DNA of 64,000 bases from Formicarius rufipectus (lineage: Eukaryota > Chordata > Aves > Passeriformes > Formicariidae): assembly GCA_013399695.1 (NCBI GenBank), contig VXAU01000760.1, positions 4,696,967 to 4,760,966 of the forward strand, in the 5' to 3' direction. Shown here piece after piece: positions 1 to 28,200 of this stretch. The translations under genes were made by a program, and so were the position numbers. The first letter of the stretch is position 1, and each line of letters starts with the position of its first letter. The notes under the pieces were generated by a model. The model did not search any database, had not been told where the DNA came from, and worked only from the letters and a program-made list of their open reading frames with translations.

Positions 1-70
1 TTTTGCATTGTGAAGATGGAATAATTAAAGCAAATTCCTTAAACTAATCTTTTGGGTGTTTTTCTTTTAG

Positions 71-195
71 GACAAATCAATTAGTACTAGTTTACCTGTC
101 CTCGATTTAATAGATGCCATTGCACCAAAAGCAGTTCGTCCAGAAATGGTCAAGAGAGAAGACCTTTCTTACCAAGACAAATTGAATAATGCCAA
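71..195 (+). CDS. PLS1: PLS1 penultimate coding exon
   Basis: The acceptor tttcttttag ends at 70 and the donor gtaagt starts at 196. The exon has 125 nt: 41 codons plus two bases of the lysine codon that finishes in the next exon. It starts in phase 0 with DKSISTSLPV. There are no stops in frame. Confidence 0.93.
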
Positions 196-806
196 GTAAG
201 TTTTAAATGAATGGCTTGTATTTTTCTAAAATGCAAGAAATACAGGAATTCATGGTGTAATTAATGATTTACTGATTTGTTAACAAAGAAAGATTGCACT
301 AATATTAATTGATTTGTTTCAAATAGTATATCTAATAAATTCTAATAATCCTGAGTGAGTTTTCTAGTGTGTCTAAAAGATGAACTCACCTTCACAGCTG
401 ATATGACCTCCCACCACTGCACTGCAATTGGTTTCTGAATAGTCTGCCATAATCCATATTGGTTTTAACAAAAATGAATGCTTTGATAACCTGTAGCTAA
501 ACATCTGCCAGCAGAATGACTAATAATGCTCTCTTCACAATAATGTCTATTTTCTAGTAGAGCCTAAGTATTTCACTGAACACTATTAAAATCTAGTTTT
601 GTTGTTGTGAACCTTGACACATTAATAGATGCCAGAAAAATTACAGTATTCATTTTCTCTTGTTTTCAAGGTACGCCATTTCAGTGGCTCGAAAAATTGG
701 TGCTCGTATTTATGCTCTCCCAGATGATCTGGTTGAAGTGAAGCCAAAAATGGTGATGACAGTGTTTGCATGTTTGATGGGAAGAGGACTGAACAAAATA
801 AAATAA
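71..806 (+). CDS. PLS1: Plastin-1 (I-plastin, fimbrin), C-terminal end, partial gene
   Basis: Two exons (71-195 and 671-806) join in frame across a GT-AG intron and give the last 86 residues of a plastin. Plastins bundle actin filaments through two actin-binding domains, each made of two calponin-homology (CH) domains; this part belongs to the fourth CH domain and the C-terminus. The reading includes KYAISVARKIGARIYALPDD and then VKPKMVMTVFACLMG, a hallmark of plastin C-termini, and stops at TAA 804-806. The end GLNKIK and the SISTSLPVLDLIDAIAP stretch fit PLS1 better than PLS3 or LCP1, from memory of those proteins. Position next to TRPC1 in the same orientation matches the PLS1-TRPC1 order of mammals. 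All upstream exons, including the EF hands, lie outside the window. I-plastin is typical of intestinal microvilli and hair-cell stereocilia. Confidence 0.93.
671..806 (+). CDS. PLS1: PLS1 last coding exon
   Basis: The acceptor tgttttcaag ends at 670. The first base completes the split Lys codon (aa|g), then YAISVARKIG follows. The exon ends at TAA 804-806 after GLNKIK. Confidence 0.93.
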
Positions 807-1610
807 GGAAGACATGTAATATAACTTTCTGCCACGTTAAACACAATGAATGCCTCGCAGTTTACAGAGTTCTGAAACTTAGTATAAGATGAGAAATTGT
901 ATGCACAAATATACTCATCAATTACCTTTTAATAATGTGTTTATATTAATTTTATTCCATAACACATGGATTATTTATGGCTAATACTGTTTTCAGAACC
1001 CATTCATTATCAAATTAACACCCTAGATTTGTATTCCTTGGAAAAAACCCACCATATTAATCAAGCTTCATTTGTATTAGTTTCCATAGCATTGTGAGAA
1101 TCTGCATAATTTTACATATGTTATTTCAGGACCAATTGTAAAACCTTGTTTGATTTTTGTGGGTGTTACTTACATGTAGTCATACAAGTTTCAAGGTGCA
1201 TTCCAATCCTGTTGTATTACTCCAAACTGCACAGAAGTTATCATCCTTGCCTTATTCTTGGAGAGCTTATCTCCTGGAGAATGTTGTCATTGACTTCAGT
1301 GAGAGTAAGTGAAGGCCTGTGATAATGTCTGGAAACTAATGAATACTAATTAAGCTCATGAAACTTTTTTTGCGGGAATAATCTTTAAATATATGTAGTA
1401 GTTTTGTTCTGTTACTGAGCAGGAACTCTTACAGTCTGTGTCATACGAAAAAAAAACAGCAATAGAAGGCAAAAATGTTATGTCATCATTAGATCTGCAT
1501 ATGCATTAAGTTTTGCAGTTGGACTAAAATTCTCTTGGTTGGGTTTTTTAATTTTTCATAAAATACTGTATCAAGAAAACAATAAAGAGCTGGCTAGTCC
1601 AGTTTGGGGT
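807..1610 (+). other. PLS1: PLS1 3' untranslated region (probable extent)
   Basis: AT-rich sequence after the stop codon with no coding signal. The end is set by the AATAAA at 1581-1586. A longer form ending near the AATAAA at 2291-2296 is possible. The exact cleavage site is inferred. Confidence 0.5.
1581..1586 (+). terminator. PLS1: Probable PLS1 poly(A) signal
   Basis: Canonical AATAAA about 775 nt after the stop, followed by a G/T-rich stretch (tttggggtttcacgttgctg) typical of a downstream element. An alternative AATAAA lies at 2291-2296. Confidence 0.5.
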
Positions 1611-2569
1611 TTCACGTTGCTGTATTGCATTTCCTTATAGATCATTCCTTTGATTTTCCTAAATTGTTTATCTTGGGTGCAGAGGTTTTGTGTAGATTGG
1701 TGTGTTGTCTGGATGAGATGAAGTCCATAGTTTTTTCCTTAGTAATTTTAAAGTAAGTATTTGTACTCCTCTCTCTGCAGCTGTAAATGTTCACGTGCTG
1801 GAGCTGGACAGTTTATAAAGTTGTTACCAGAAGTCAAACAATAAGAAAATGAAATTAAGTTTGGGTTTTGTAACATAAAGTATGTTACAAGTATGAAGCT
1901 GCTACTTCATCTCAGCTCCTGAAACTAGTCTTAAGTGTGGCAAACCCAAGAATCATGATGAGTGAACAGTTGTACTGAGTTCTACATCTTCAGTACCTTG
2001 CACACAAAATATCAACAGTAAGAGGTGCATCTGTTCAGTTTCAATTATGTAAGGGGATAAGTGGTGATTGAGAGAATTAAGTGCTTGGTTTTGGATCCAT
2101 TTGTCTTTGTTTATTGGTTTGTATTGTTTGGACAAGATTTGATAGTTCCTTGGTTTCTATTCCCAGATGCAGATGATGATAGAATTTTGTACAGAGTTTG
2201 AGTTTTTTGCCCTGTTCTTGGAGCCAAATCAGTCCAAGCCCTCATTCAAGATAGTCTAAAGGGAGACTGACTTAGTTTCTATACTGCAAGAATAAATTTT
2301 TTTTTTCTTAAGGTATATAATCCTGATGTCCTGTATTTACCTACCCAGGCACTTGGTAACTTAGTCTGTAAGGGTCGGTATTTTCTGTTGTATAAACGAT
2401 TGCTGTAGTGTTGTGTTCCCTTTGGGGGGGAGAAAAATTGCTACAGTGACATGGCTCATTATTGTATGTCCAGAGTTATTTTAAACTTGCTTTGATCAAA
2501 TTGAAATGGGTTTTCATGGGCAACCGTAAGACGCCGGGGTGAGCAGGGCTGCAGTTACTGTAGACGCTG
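1611..2569. other. PLS1-TRPC1 spacer, no gene seen
   Basis: AT-rich non-coding sequence with a second AATAAA at 2291-2296 and a G7 run near 2424. Only short chance reading frames occur. Confidence 0.6.
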
Positions 2570-3022
2570 GAATAAGAGACTCGGGAAGGACACTGAAGTG
2601 CTGGAGCGAGCCCAGAGAAGGGTGAACCTGGTGAAGGGTCCGGAGCACAAGTCTGAAGAGGAGCAGCTGAGGGAGCTGGGGGTGTTGAGCCTGGAGGACT
2701 TCTGGGGTGAGCGCCGTGCTCTCTACAACTCCCAGAAAGGAGGTGAGTGGTGTCGGCCTCTTCTCCCCGGCAACAGCACCAGGACGGGGAATGGCCTCGA
2801 GCTGCACCAGGGGAGGTTAAGGTTTGGAAGGCTTTGTTGACAGAAAGGGTGATCAGACCCTGGCCTGGGCTGCCCAGGGAGGCGGTGCAGTCACCGTCCC
2901 TGGAGGCCTTGCAGGAGGCACTCAGTGCCCTGATCTGCTGGAAGTGGTGGTGTTGGGTCCGAAGTTGGACTCGATGATTTCAGAGGTCTTTTCCAGCCTA
3001 ACTCCTCCTGTGCTTCTCTGAG
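2570..3022 (+). mobile_element. CR1 LINE, 3'-terminal fragment, sense orientation
   Basis: The order of blocks matches the CR1 3' end: a 'gtgctggagcgagcccagag' block, a 'gagctgggggtgttgagcct' block, then 'gggctgcccagggaggcggt', and finally 'ttggactcgatgatttcaga' followed by 'ggtcttttccagcctaac'. CR1 elements are 5'-truncated non-LTR retrotransposons and the main interspersed repeat of birds. The reading frames in it are broken, so this is a dead copy. It ends about 20-40 bp before the TRPC1 CpG island. The 5' edge is approximate. Confidence 0.88.
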
Positions 3023-3144
3023 GGCAAAAGGCAGACCTGAGATCCATTAGCAGGAGGCCGGCGGTGTGGTGCAGTGTGTGCGCCTCCGGGAGAGCCTGCC
3101 TTCGCCGGCACGACCGGGGGGGGCGACACTTCGGTAGGGCCGGA

Positions 3145-3198
3145 GGGCAGGGCAGAGGGTGTGGGCAGGGCAGAGGGTGTGGGCAGGGCAGAGGGTGT
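3145..3198. repeat. 18-bp G-rich tandem repeat, three perfect copies
   Basis: The unit gggcagggcagagggtgt occurs at 3145-3162, 3163-3180 and 3181-3198, then decays (gggcagagcgggg). It lies about 190-240 bp upstream of the TRPC1 start codon, inside the CpG island. Repeated G-runs suggest G-quadruplex potential. Confidence 0.95.
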
Positions 3199-3385
3199 GG
3201 GCAGAGCGGGGCCGTGGGCCGGGCACAGGGGGCGGGCAGCGCTGCTTCCCCGCGGCCGCAGGCGGGGCGCTCCTCCCGCCCGCGGGCAGCGCCCTCACAG
3301 CGGGCNGCCGCGCTCACCGCGCCGGGGCCGCCGCGGGGCCCGTGGGCAGCAGGGGGGGCCGCGCCCGCATGGGCCTGGCGGAGCC

Positions 3386-20382
<16,997 letters not shown>

Positions 20383-22070
20383 GGCCTGGCTTTTAAACAA
20401 GAGTGTGTACTTTCAGATACCTGTATGTGAAAGTGATGCCCTAATTCTGTTGCCAGATCATATCGACAAGATATTGCACAAGAATACATTTGCAAATGCA
20501 TTTGCATGAATCGCAGCTACAGCGGAAGTGGTGGGAATAAATGCAAAGTCAGATATAGTGATTTTCTTAAGCTTTTAATCTTAGTGTGTATATAAAATTT
20601 GTATATATGAGTTTTTTAAATGTTCCTCAGAGCGTGGCTGTCAGGTGTCAGAGCTTCATACCTAGCACAATGTGTTTCTTCTATTTTTGCTGTTTGTTCT
20701 TTTTTGATACTTGTTTTTCAAGTTGTGAGAGAAGATAGGCTTTTTAAAACAAATCCAGCCTATGTTTATTTTTAATAGAAAAGTCAGATATAGAATAATA
20801 CAGAATTTCCAGCACAGTTGGAAATTACGGTTGACTGTAGGTTACAGTGTATGGGAAGACTGTGTGGCTCTGAAAGAGGCAATTCTAGTTTTGTATGGTA
20901 ACACTGACTGTAAACTGACATTTATAGAATATAGCACATCAGATCATCAAGAGTCTTCCCTTTTGTGGGAAGACATTTTGAACACAAAGTAGACAAACCA
21001 TTTCTTGAATGTTTGTGGTTACATGTAAGACAATCAATTCCTGCTTGGATTTTTCAGCAGTGCCTCAATAGTACATTTTAATGTACATGTTATGATTGGG
21101 AACACAATTTTAAAACTAAGCTGTGACCATTTAATGTTTGATATCTTGGGGTTTTAAAATCTGGATGATAAATTATTTGAATTATTAAACCCTGTGATTT
21201 AGTAAAATGAGGTGGACCACATGAGTGCTATTGTTTGCAATGCTGAACAATTCCTGTGAAATATTCTGCACTTGTTTCTGAGAGACTGCTGAATCTGGTC
21301 ATTGGACAATACCTTAGAATGGTCTGCTTGACACAGGTTCTACATTTCCTACTTTAAAGCTGTTTTTTTCTTTTTTTCCTGTTTTTTACCACGTTTGTTG
21401 CCAAGCTAGAATTTAGTTTGTGCCAGGAATACTATGTTTTGTGAAAACATGTGATTTGACTTTGCTTAAAATGGACAGTAAGGGCTTTGTGGATTTTCTG
21501 TGCTAGAGGGTCCTTTATATGCTTATATATATTATTCAAGCTGACAAACTGTAATTGAGAAATGTGAGATTCCTGTATTTTTAATTACAAAATAAGTATA
21601 TTTGTCAGCTAGAGGGTTGATTGACAGTTTTACTGTAAAGGTGGTGCTCTTCCAAAATGGCCCTGTGTCTGGAAGGCACAGGTGGCCAGAGTGTTCTTTG
21701 ACTGCAGCTGACTGGGGGAGATTGGTAGAGTGGAGGCTTACACGAATGTTTACTTTTTTGAAGGAATTCTTATAAAACTCTTTCTTGTAAAGGTAATATA
21801 TTTTCTGTACTATGAAATTATGTATTTCTGAACAAGGTTTTAATATTGTGCTTCCAGGAGTGTTATAGAGGGATTCTGATACATGTTGGCTTCTTTTCAA
21901 GTGAATTGGAAGTTAACCTCATGGTTCAAAGCAAAGAAGATCACTGAGTTTTGTATTTGGACTCAGATCTCATGTTTGAATAATGCACCGACGTAAAAAC
22001 TATGTGCTGTGTGTGTTACATATATCCAAAAAAGGAAGCAGACAAATAAAACTCTTTGAAAAATATGGTT
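20383..22070 (+). other. TRPC1: TRPC1 3' untranslated region (probable extent)
   Basis: AT-rich, no coding signal. It ends by inference just after the AATAAA at 22045. An earlier AATAAA at 20536-20541 could give a short 3' UTR of about 170 nt. Confidence 0.55.
22045..22050 (+). terminator. TRPC1: Probable distal TRPC1 poly(A) signal
   Basis: Canonical AATAAA about 1.66 kb after the stop. Further AATAAA copies near 23454 and 23635 are less likely alternatives. Confidence 0.5.
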
Positions 22071-24714
22071 GTATTAATACTAGTCATATTGCTAACACAT
22101 TATATCAGGTACCACATTGAAAGTAATTTCTTTGCCTTGTTTTGTTAATAAGTTTAAGGAAGGTAGCTGGTGTTGATGTGTTACTCCGTTTTTTTCTTCT
22201 GCACTCATCCTGTTCAGTTCTTTGAAATGGCATCATGAAGAGATGCTTGAGCAGGTTCCAGACTGGCTAGGCTGGATCCTAGGAGGTTATTAGCTGTTTG
22301 GCACTGGGCTCACGCTCGGTAGTTTGGGAACCTCATGTGAATGCAGGAGCTGATGGACTGAGTACTTTTCAGGTGTTCAGCCAGCATTTGGAGCCAGCTT
22401 GCTCATTGTCTTGTGGCACAGTGGTCTACTAAGTGTAAATATCCTTAGGAAGAACAGTTGTGCTTAAGGCTTTTGGGGTGGGAAGGGGTTGGGTTGGAAC
22501 TAGGGATTCTGGAGTTTGTCACTGAAATACATACCTGCAAAATGACAGAGACCAGAGAGCGAGAAGTTTGCTCTCTGTCATACCTTAGGGCATTCTGTGT
22601 CTCTCTTTTGTTTGAAAGCTGTTGTAGTCTTCCTGTCTACTTGGCTACTGATCAGTACAGAGTGCTTTGTACTATTTACCCAATCTTGGCTCATTTAGAT
22701 TTTCCTAGTTCACGAGTGTTAAACATTCTCTTACTTTCTCGTTTGGCAGTTTTATACTGGCTACTCCAGTACTGTTGGGCATCCAAGATCTCCTTTATGC
22801 CCTCTCATGCAATAGTTCTGAACATGCGCAGAAACAAAATTTTAGATGTCACAGGAAAAGTTCTGGAGACACGAGTTTGCTTGGCTATAGAATTCAGAAT
22901 GACCTTGTACAAATGTTAGTGTAAGTCATAAAACTAAGTGGGTTTTTTGAGACAACTGAAAAAGGGTGATTTTTCTCCCCTCTCATGCTAATGTGTGTTT
23001 TGTCATAGAGCTGTCTTGATGACTGAAAAACGGTCAAAACCACTCATTACTGAAAGCTTATTTTATGCTCTTGCTAAACTATGGTTTTGTTATTTCTGTA
23101 GAAATGATTACAGAAATTGTCTTGTGGTTAGATGATTTGGTTCTGTTTGGTTGCAGGTTCAATTTTAAATGTTTGAAGTTTACAGTCACTACAACTTGCT
23201 ATTAAAAACCTGTTATAGTTTCTACCAGTGTATTGTAACAACTTACTTGATAAAATTGGCCGTGTTTCTGTTCCCTGTTTCAGGCCTACTGCTGCCAGTG
23301 CATTGATTTGGGAAAGGAACTGGTCTAAAGGGAGTGTTGAGAGGAGCAGGCAGGAGCTTTCCCTACCTGCCATTGGGTAGACAAGGAGTGGGGTGCCAAA
23401 CCTTTTGTGCCTTGCTGAAAAAAGCTGCATTGACAGATGGGCATGTCATCATAAATAAAAATAGATTATTGTAGTTTCAGGATGGCTCCAAGCATGATTT
23501 CCACATTGCTTCTCCTCAGACTGCTGCCAAGCAATGCAGAGAGCACTGTGCATACCACCCCTTAATCTGCATAGGAATCAATGCTGGAAAAATAGTATTT
23601 CAATTTGAAAGTTACAGAACTACTTCTGCTTTGCAAATAAATGCTGGTGTCTGTTCCACAGAGAGATGCTGTTTGTTTTGGTCAGTCCAGCAAAGGCCAA
23701 GCAATCTGTTAAGTGTGGTTGCTGCACTGAGCTTTTGGATCTGAGCTGCCAGCACAGCCTCTTGTCCCTGGCCCAGCTACCCATGAAGTCCTTGGAACTG
23801 GGCTGCTGCTCTGCTGAGCCGCACCACGGCTGTGTGTCTTGGCGTTCCATGTGAGAATTCACGCTGGAGGAGAACGGTAATCTGCATTCCACTGCTGAAA
23901 TAAGCAATGGGTACTGCCAGTAGGGACTGTGTATTCCATTAGTTTCCTGCCCATGGTTGCAAATTATCCAAAGAACTCTGGTCTGGTATTTATATTACAA
24001 GGAAGAGAAGTACTTGAAGGTATCTTGGATTCCAACCATGTTCTTACTAGTATTCAAGGTTTCCTAGTTTGAATAGCATGTGTTTCATACCTACTTTTGA
24101 CAAAAATGTTCAACTTCTCAGTCTCTGTTCCTCAACAGAAGGTTATAGATTTGATTATAACCTTTCAGAGTAACAAATTACTGCATACAACAGACTAAAA
24201 AGACCTCCTAACACTGTAACACTAACCGCTTCCAGTCTGCTCACTGTTTAGTCTCAAAATAGCTATTCAACCTTTTGCATATAGGAATGAAAGAAATTAG
24301 ACAGATGTGCTCCTATTTACACTGCTGGTGCCAGACTGAGCATTGCTGTATTGTCTGTCCTTTCACAGGAGAGATGGAAACTTGAACTATTTGCATGTGT
24401 GCTTTATCACCACTAAATTAATTCCTACCTTCCTCCTCCTTACTTACCTTATGGAACTTAATAGTGACATTTACTAACTAGACGGTCATCAGTGGGAAAA
24501 AGTATGGTGCTGTTTTACAGGTCTCTGAGTCTTTTAAGAATAAATCCAGTCCTGTTCAAATCAATGACTCACTGACTTCCATGTAAGGAAACCAGGCCCT
24601 TAATCAGCAAGGAAGTGTCAGTCATACTGTGCACAGCTCAAACCATCAAAAGCATGTAAAAAAAGTTTCTATGATAGCCTACCCCACTTTATAAATAATT
24701 AATAACTAGCTGGT
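22071..24714. other. Space between convergent TRPC1 and PCOLCE2, no gene seen
   Basis: Mostly unique non-coding sequence. The longest open frame, 22458-22919 on +, has no recognisable domain. AATAAA copies near 23454 and 23635 could serve longer TRPC1 transcripts. Confidence 0.6.
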
Positions 24715-25129
24715 GTATGATTTAAAATATTTTATTAAGCACAGGTAATAATGCAGAAATCCATGTAATAAAACAGCTTTAGAGAAAAAGCTAAGTTAAA
24801 ATCAGTTACTATAAATATTGCACTTAGAATTCTTATTTTTACATACACAACTCCTTAAAAAATTGGACAATTATAAATTAACATCTTCCAAGTAATTGGA
24901 ATTTGTATGGTTGAGATCAGATTGCTGTGCTGCAAATCTTCAGCTTTGAGACTCAGGAGGATCTGTTTTTGTCCTCTGTGTAATGGATTTCACTTTGTGC
25001 CAGCTGTGCTTAGGTGAATGGGAGGGAAGAAAGGTCTTATTCCTGACAGTCAGTTCCATTTTTGTGACTTACACTAAGTGAGAATTATTTTTCAAGACAG
25101 ATGAGAGAATGCAGCTGCAGAGTTCAGTT
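24715..25129 (-). other. PCOLCE2: PCOLCE2 3' untranslated region (probable extent)
   Basis: About 400 nt between the stop codon and the antisense poly(A) signal. AT-rich, with no coding signal. Confidence 0.55.
24731..24736 (-). terminator. PCOLCE2: Probable PCOLCE2 poly(A) signal
   Basis: tttatt on the + strand reads AATAAA on the minus strand, about 395 nt after the PCOLCE2 stop codon. Confidence 0.55.
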
Positions 25130-25260
25130 TTAACATGTTTTGTTTTTCAAGGCATTTAGGATCTTTGAATTCTTAGCCTTAAAACTCATCACAAAGCTAT
25201 TGGGAAAGACTTTGCCTCTGCCATCTTCTTCTACCTGGCCCATGATGATGTAGTTTAAAC
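25130..25260 (-). CDS. PCOLCE2: PCOLCE2 last coding exon 9 (NTR end)
   Basis: Minus-strand acceptor tttgtag lies at 25261-25267. The exon reads LNYIIMGQVEEDGRGKV through ALKNKTC and stops at TAA (25130-25132). It gives residues 375-417. The NKT before the final Cys is a possible N-glycosylation sequon. Confidence 0.95.
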
Positions 25261-28200
25261 CTACAAAGGAGAGAATGAGATTACAAACAGGAATCTGGGA
25301 TGTCATTTGGTAAGTGCAGTTCTTTACCTGTGGTCATTGTTCATTTGCCCTGTTAGTTATCAAAGCCCTTCTAGCATTTTTTCTTTCCTACTTCAAGCAT
25401 GTACTTCCTTGCCCACCCTTGTCATGCTTTTTATGCCATGAAGTACAGTTAGGCAAAAGTTCAGAAGATACACAGCTAAACACCTACTGAGTAATAGGTA
25501 CAATGTCAAATGAGGCTGAAAGGCATTAGGAGTGAAGTATAAACATTGGATAATTTAGGCACCAACACCCATAGTGGAACGTGTCTCATTCATTTGAATA
25601 TTTGCACACTTGCTCAGCTTGTAGGTTAATGGCTGTAAGAAACAGTGCACTTAAATATTTTCATTCCCTTTTCCTCCCCCAAGATGTAAACATTTTATAG
25701 ATAGAGGCAGTCAGGCAAGCAAGGTGGACTTCATGGGTGACAGGATCTGGTTTTGGGGACATTGAGTGGATGTATGTGTTTTTATGGCTCAAAAGGGTTA
25801 GGGGTTTGCAAGAACTTAGGCTGGAATGATTGGTATCACAGGGATATAAACAGAAAAGTTTAGATACTAAGTAATGGCTATTAAATAATTCATAGATACT
25901 TAAGATGAGAAAAAGTGTGTGGTTTGGAACCAGCAGTCTCCATAGAAGACAGTTTGTTCTACTGAGGACATTATTATATCTCCCATTGTCTATTTCCAGA
26001 TAATTACAGGCAAAAGCTAGTTTCTGATCACAATTTTTCACTTTGTTACTGCCCACCTTTAATTAATATGCTTAAACACCAGTACTAGAACAGTGTCGAG
26101 GTCTTTTGGTGCTTATTATTTTGAATGTTTCCTGCTGTGGTTCTATTTCTGTAGGAACAAAATCTATTTGAGCTTTATTTTAGAGAATCACATTAGATCT
26201 TACCTTCAATCATGTGGCTTTCAAAGAAAAAAAAAAGTTTTTTTAACTCCTTTGACCTAAGGCTAATCCTTTTAAAGTAAAACTGAAAAATGCAATATAA
26301 ACCCGGATTACTGGTTATTTTTAGCTTCAATTGATTATAATGATAATTACTGATTATAGAAACAATTACTGTCATTTTACTGATTTTTGTGGCCATATTT
26401 CAAAAAGTAGTTTTCAGAGCTGTTGTCTCATAAAAACACAAAGCAGTGACTGTTGTGTACTTACCTCTCCTGATGAGAGGGCACTGCTTACATACAACAA
26501 GAATCTTGGCACTCATATTCTTGCCAGCTTGTTGAATTGCTAAATTTCCTTCCTTATACACATTAATGATGGCTACTGTTGCATGCAGACTGCCAGCCCG
26601 TGTCACTGCTGTGATCACAGTTCCAGTTATTACTACAAGAAAAGATATTTGAGATGTGATACATTTTTATTATTTTAGACATAAATTTTGGGACATCATA
26701 AAACTTGGTAAGTATATTGCTCTCTAATAAGGAAACAATACTGGGAACACTTAATAAAAACATTATCATCTGTAAGAAATAACCCACTACTGTCAAATTT
26801 TGGTTGCACCAAATATAAAATTGTTCCAGAATGTGTCAGTCTCTTGCAAGTCCCATTCTTGGGTTTAATAATTTCAGTTAAATAGTGTATTTCTATCCTA
26901 CTTTTAATGACTGATTTTAAAAGAGTGGAGAAGGTGAACTGAAAGTCTGCTAGCCAAAAGCTGAATTCCCAGCTCTCTTGAGTAGCAGGGAATGGTAAAT
27001 GGCCTCGGAACTAGAGTTTGGTCTGTCAGGCCTGACACTAATACAAATTTGCTGATTTGACCTAAATGCAGATTACAGATTAGACCATCAAGTCTCATAA
27101 GGACCACTCATGAAAATCAAGATCCTTTCTTTTCCCTTGAGTCACTGGATTAACTTGCAAACCATCCTTATTTATCAAAAGGAGAACGTAACTGGTATTA
27201 AGAATTTGTTTTCTTCTCAGGTCACATTTTGTAAATCAAACAGTCTATCCTGGGATCAATTAGATCTTCAGTATCAGGTATGCACAGCCAAATTTATTTA
27301 CAAAACTGCATAATCCACATTTTGGGTTATGTGTTTGTAAATTTGCACATCATTCTCCTTTAATGCAGACCTCTTAAATAAGATTGTTCACGTTCAGTCA
27401 AAAGAGAACAGTGGGTGCTAAAAATGCTGGGCATTGCAGCTATATTTCTAGAAATGAAGTGGAATGCATAATGGAAGAGAAATAGCTCTTCTAAATTCAT
27501 AAAGTCAGCAAACAGACATAGAATAAATCATAATCTACACACAACAGGCTTCCTATTCCTACTTTAGGATACACTTACATTCACAGTAGCATGTAAAATA
27601 TTTTTACTCTCAATCCTGCCATGGAAAAGGCTGAAAAATGTCAAGTATTTGACAAAAGGTGAGAGAGGAGAATGTGATTAGTTAACCTGATGCTAGAGGA
27701 AAAAACCAGGTTTTATATAGTGTCATTTACCAGCAGCCACAAATGAGGCATGGCCAGTAAGAGGAGACCATTCATGGGGTTTTTTTGTTTTGTTTTTGTT
27801 GGTTTTTTTTGTTTGTTTGTTTGTTTTTTCCCTGCTTCTGTCCATGTTGGACCAGCCTGTACTGGTTGCAAATGAAAGCAGGCTGGTGGTCAAGGGCGGA
27901 CTGGGGTCCCCTGACTCCATCCTGCCTCGGGAACAGCCACAGCCCTTCACCAGGCACAGCTGCTCTCACACTCCTCAACCAGAAGACTTCCTCAAATCTC
28001 CTGGGATTAGCAATGAAGTCATACAGAGTGAGGTTAAAACAAACAAAAGAGGGAGGAGAGTTGTCCCATCAAATTGTTAGGGATGTTACAGGGGATTAAA
28101 AAAGCTTCCAGGATTCATATGGGAAAATACTCTGACATGTAACTGAATAGGCCAGCAGTGACAATGCTGCCCTAATACACAGCAGACACCACTTTTCCTG

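Noticed and set aside
2598..2840. Open frame in the region before TRPC1
   Set aside because: It lies inside the CR1 3' fragment, which is degenerate and 5'-truncated, so no functional reverse transcriptase is present.
22458..22919. Plus-strand open frame of 153 codons between TRPC1 and PCOLCE2
   Set aside because: No known motif. It lies just past the TRPC1 poly(A) signal and looks like intergenic or long 3' UTR sequence.
27772..28099. Open frames around 27.8-28.1 kb in PCOLCE2 intron 7
   Set aside because: Produced partly by the GTTT simple repeat (Phe/Val-rich or Lys/Asn-rich peptides). No domain recognised.
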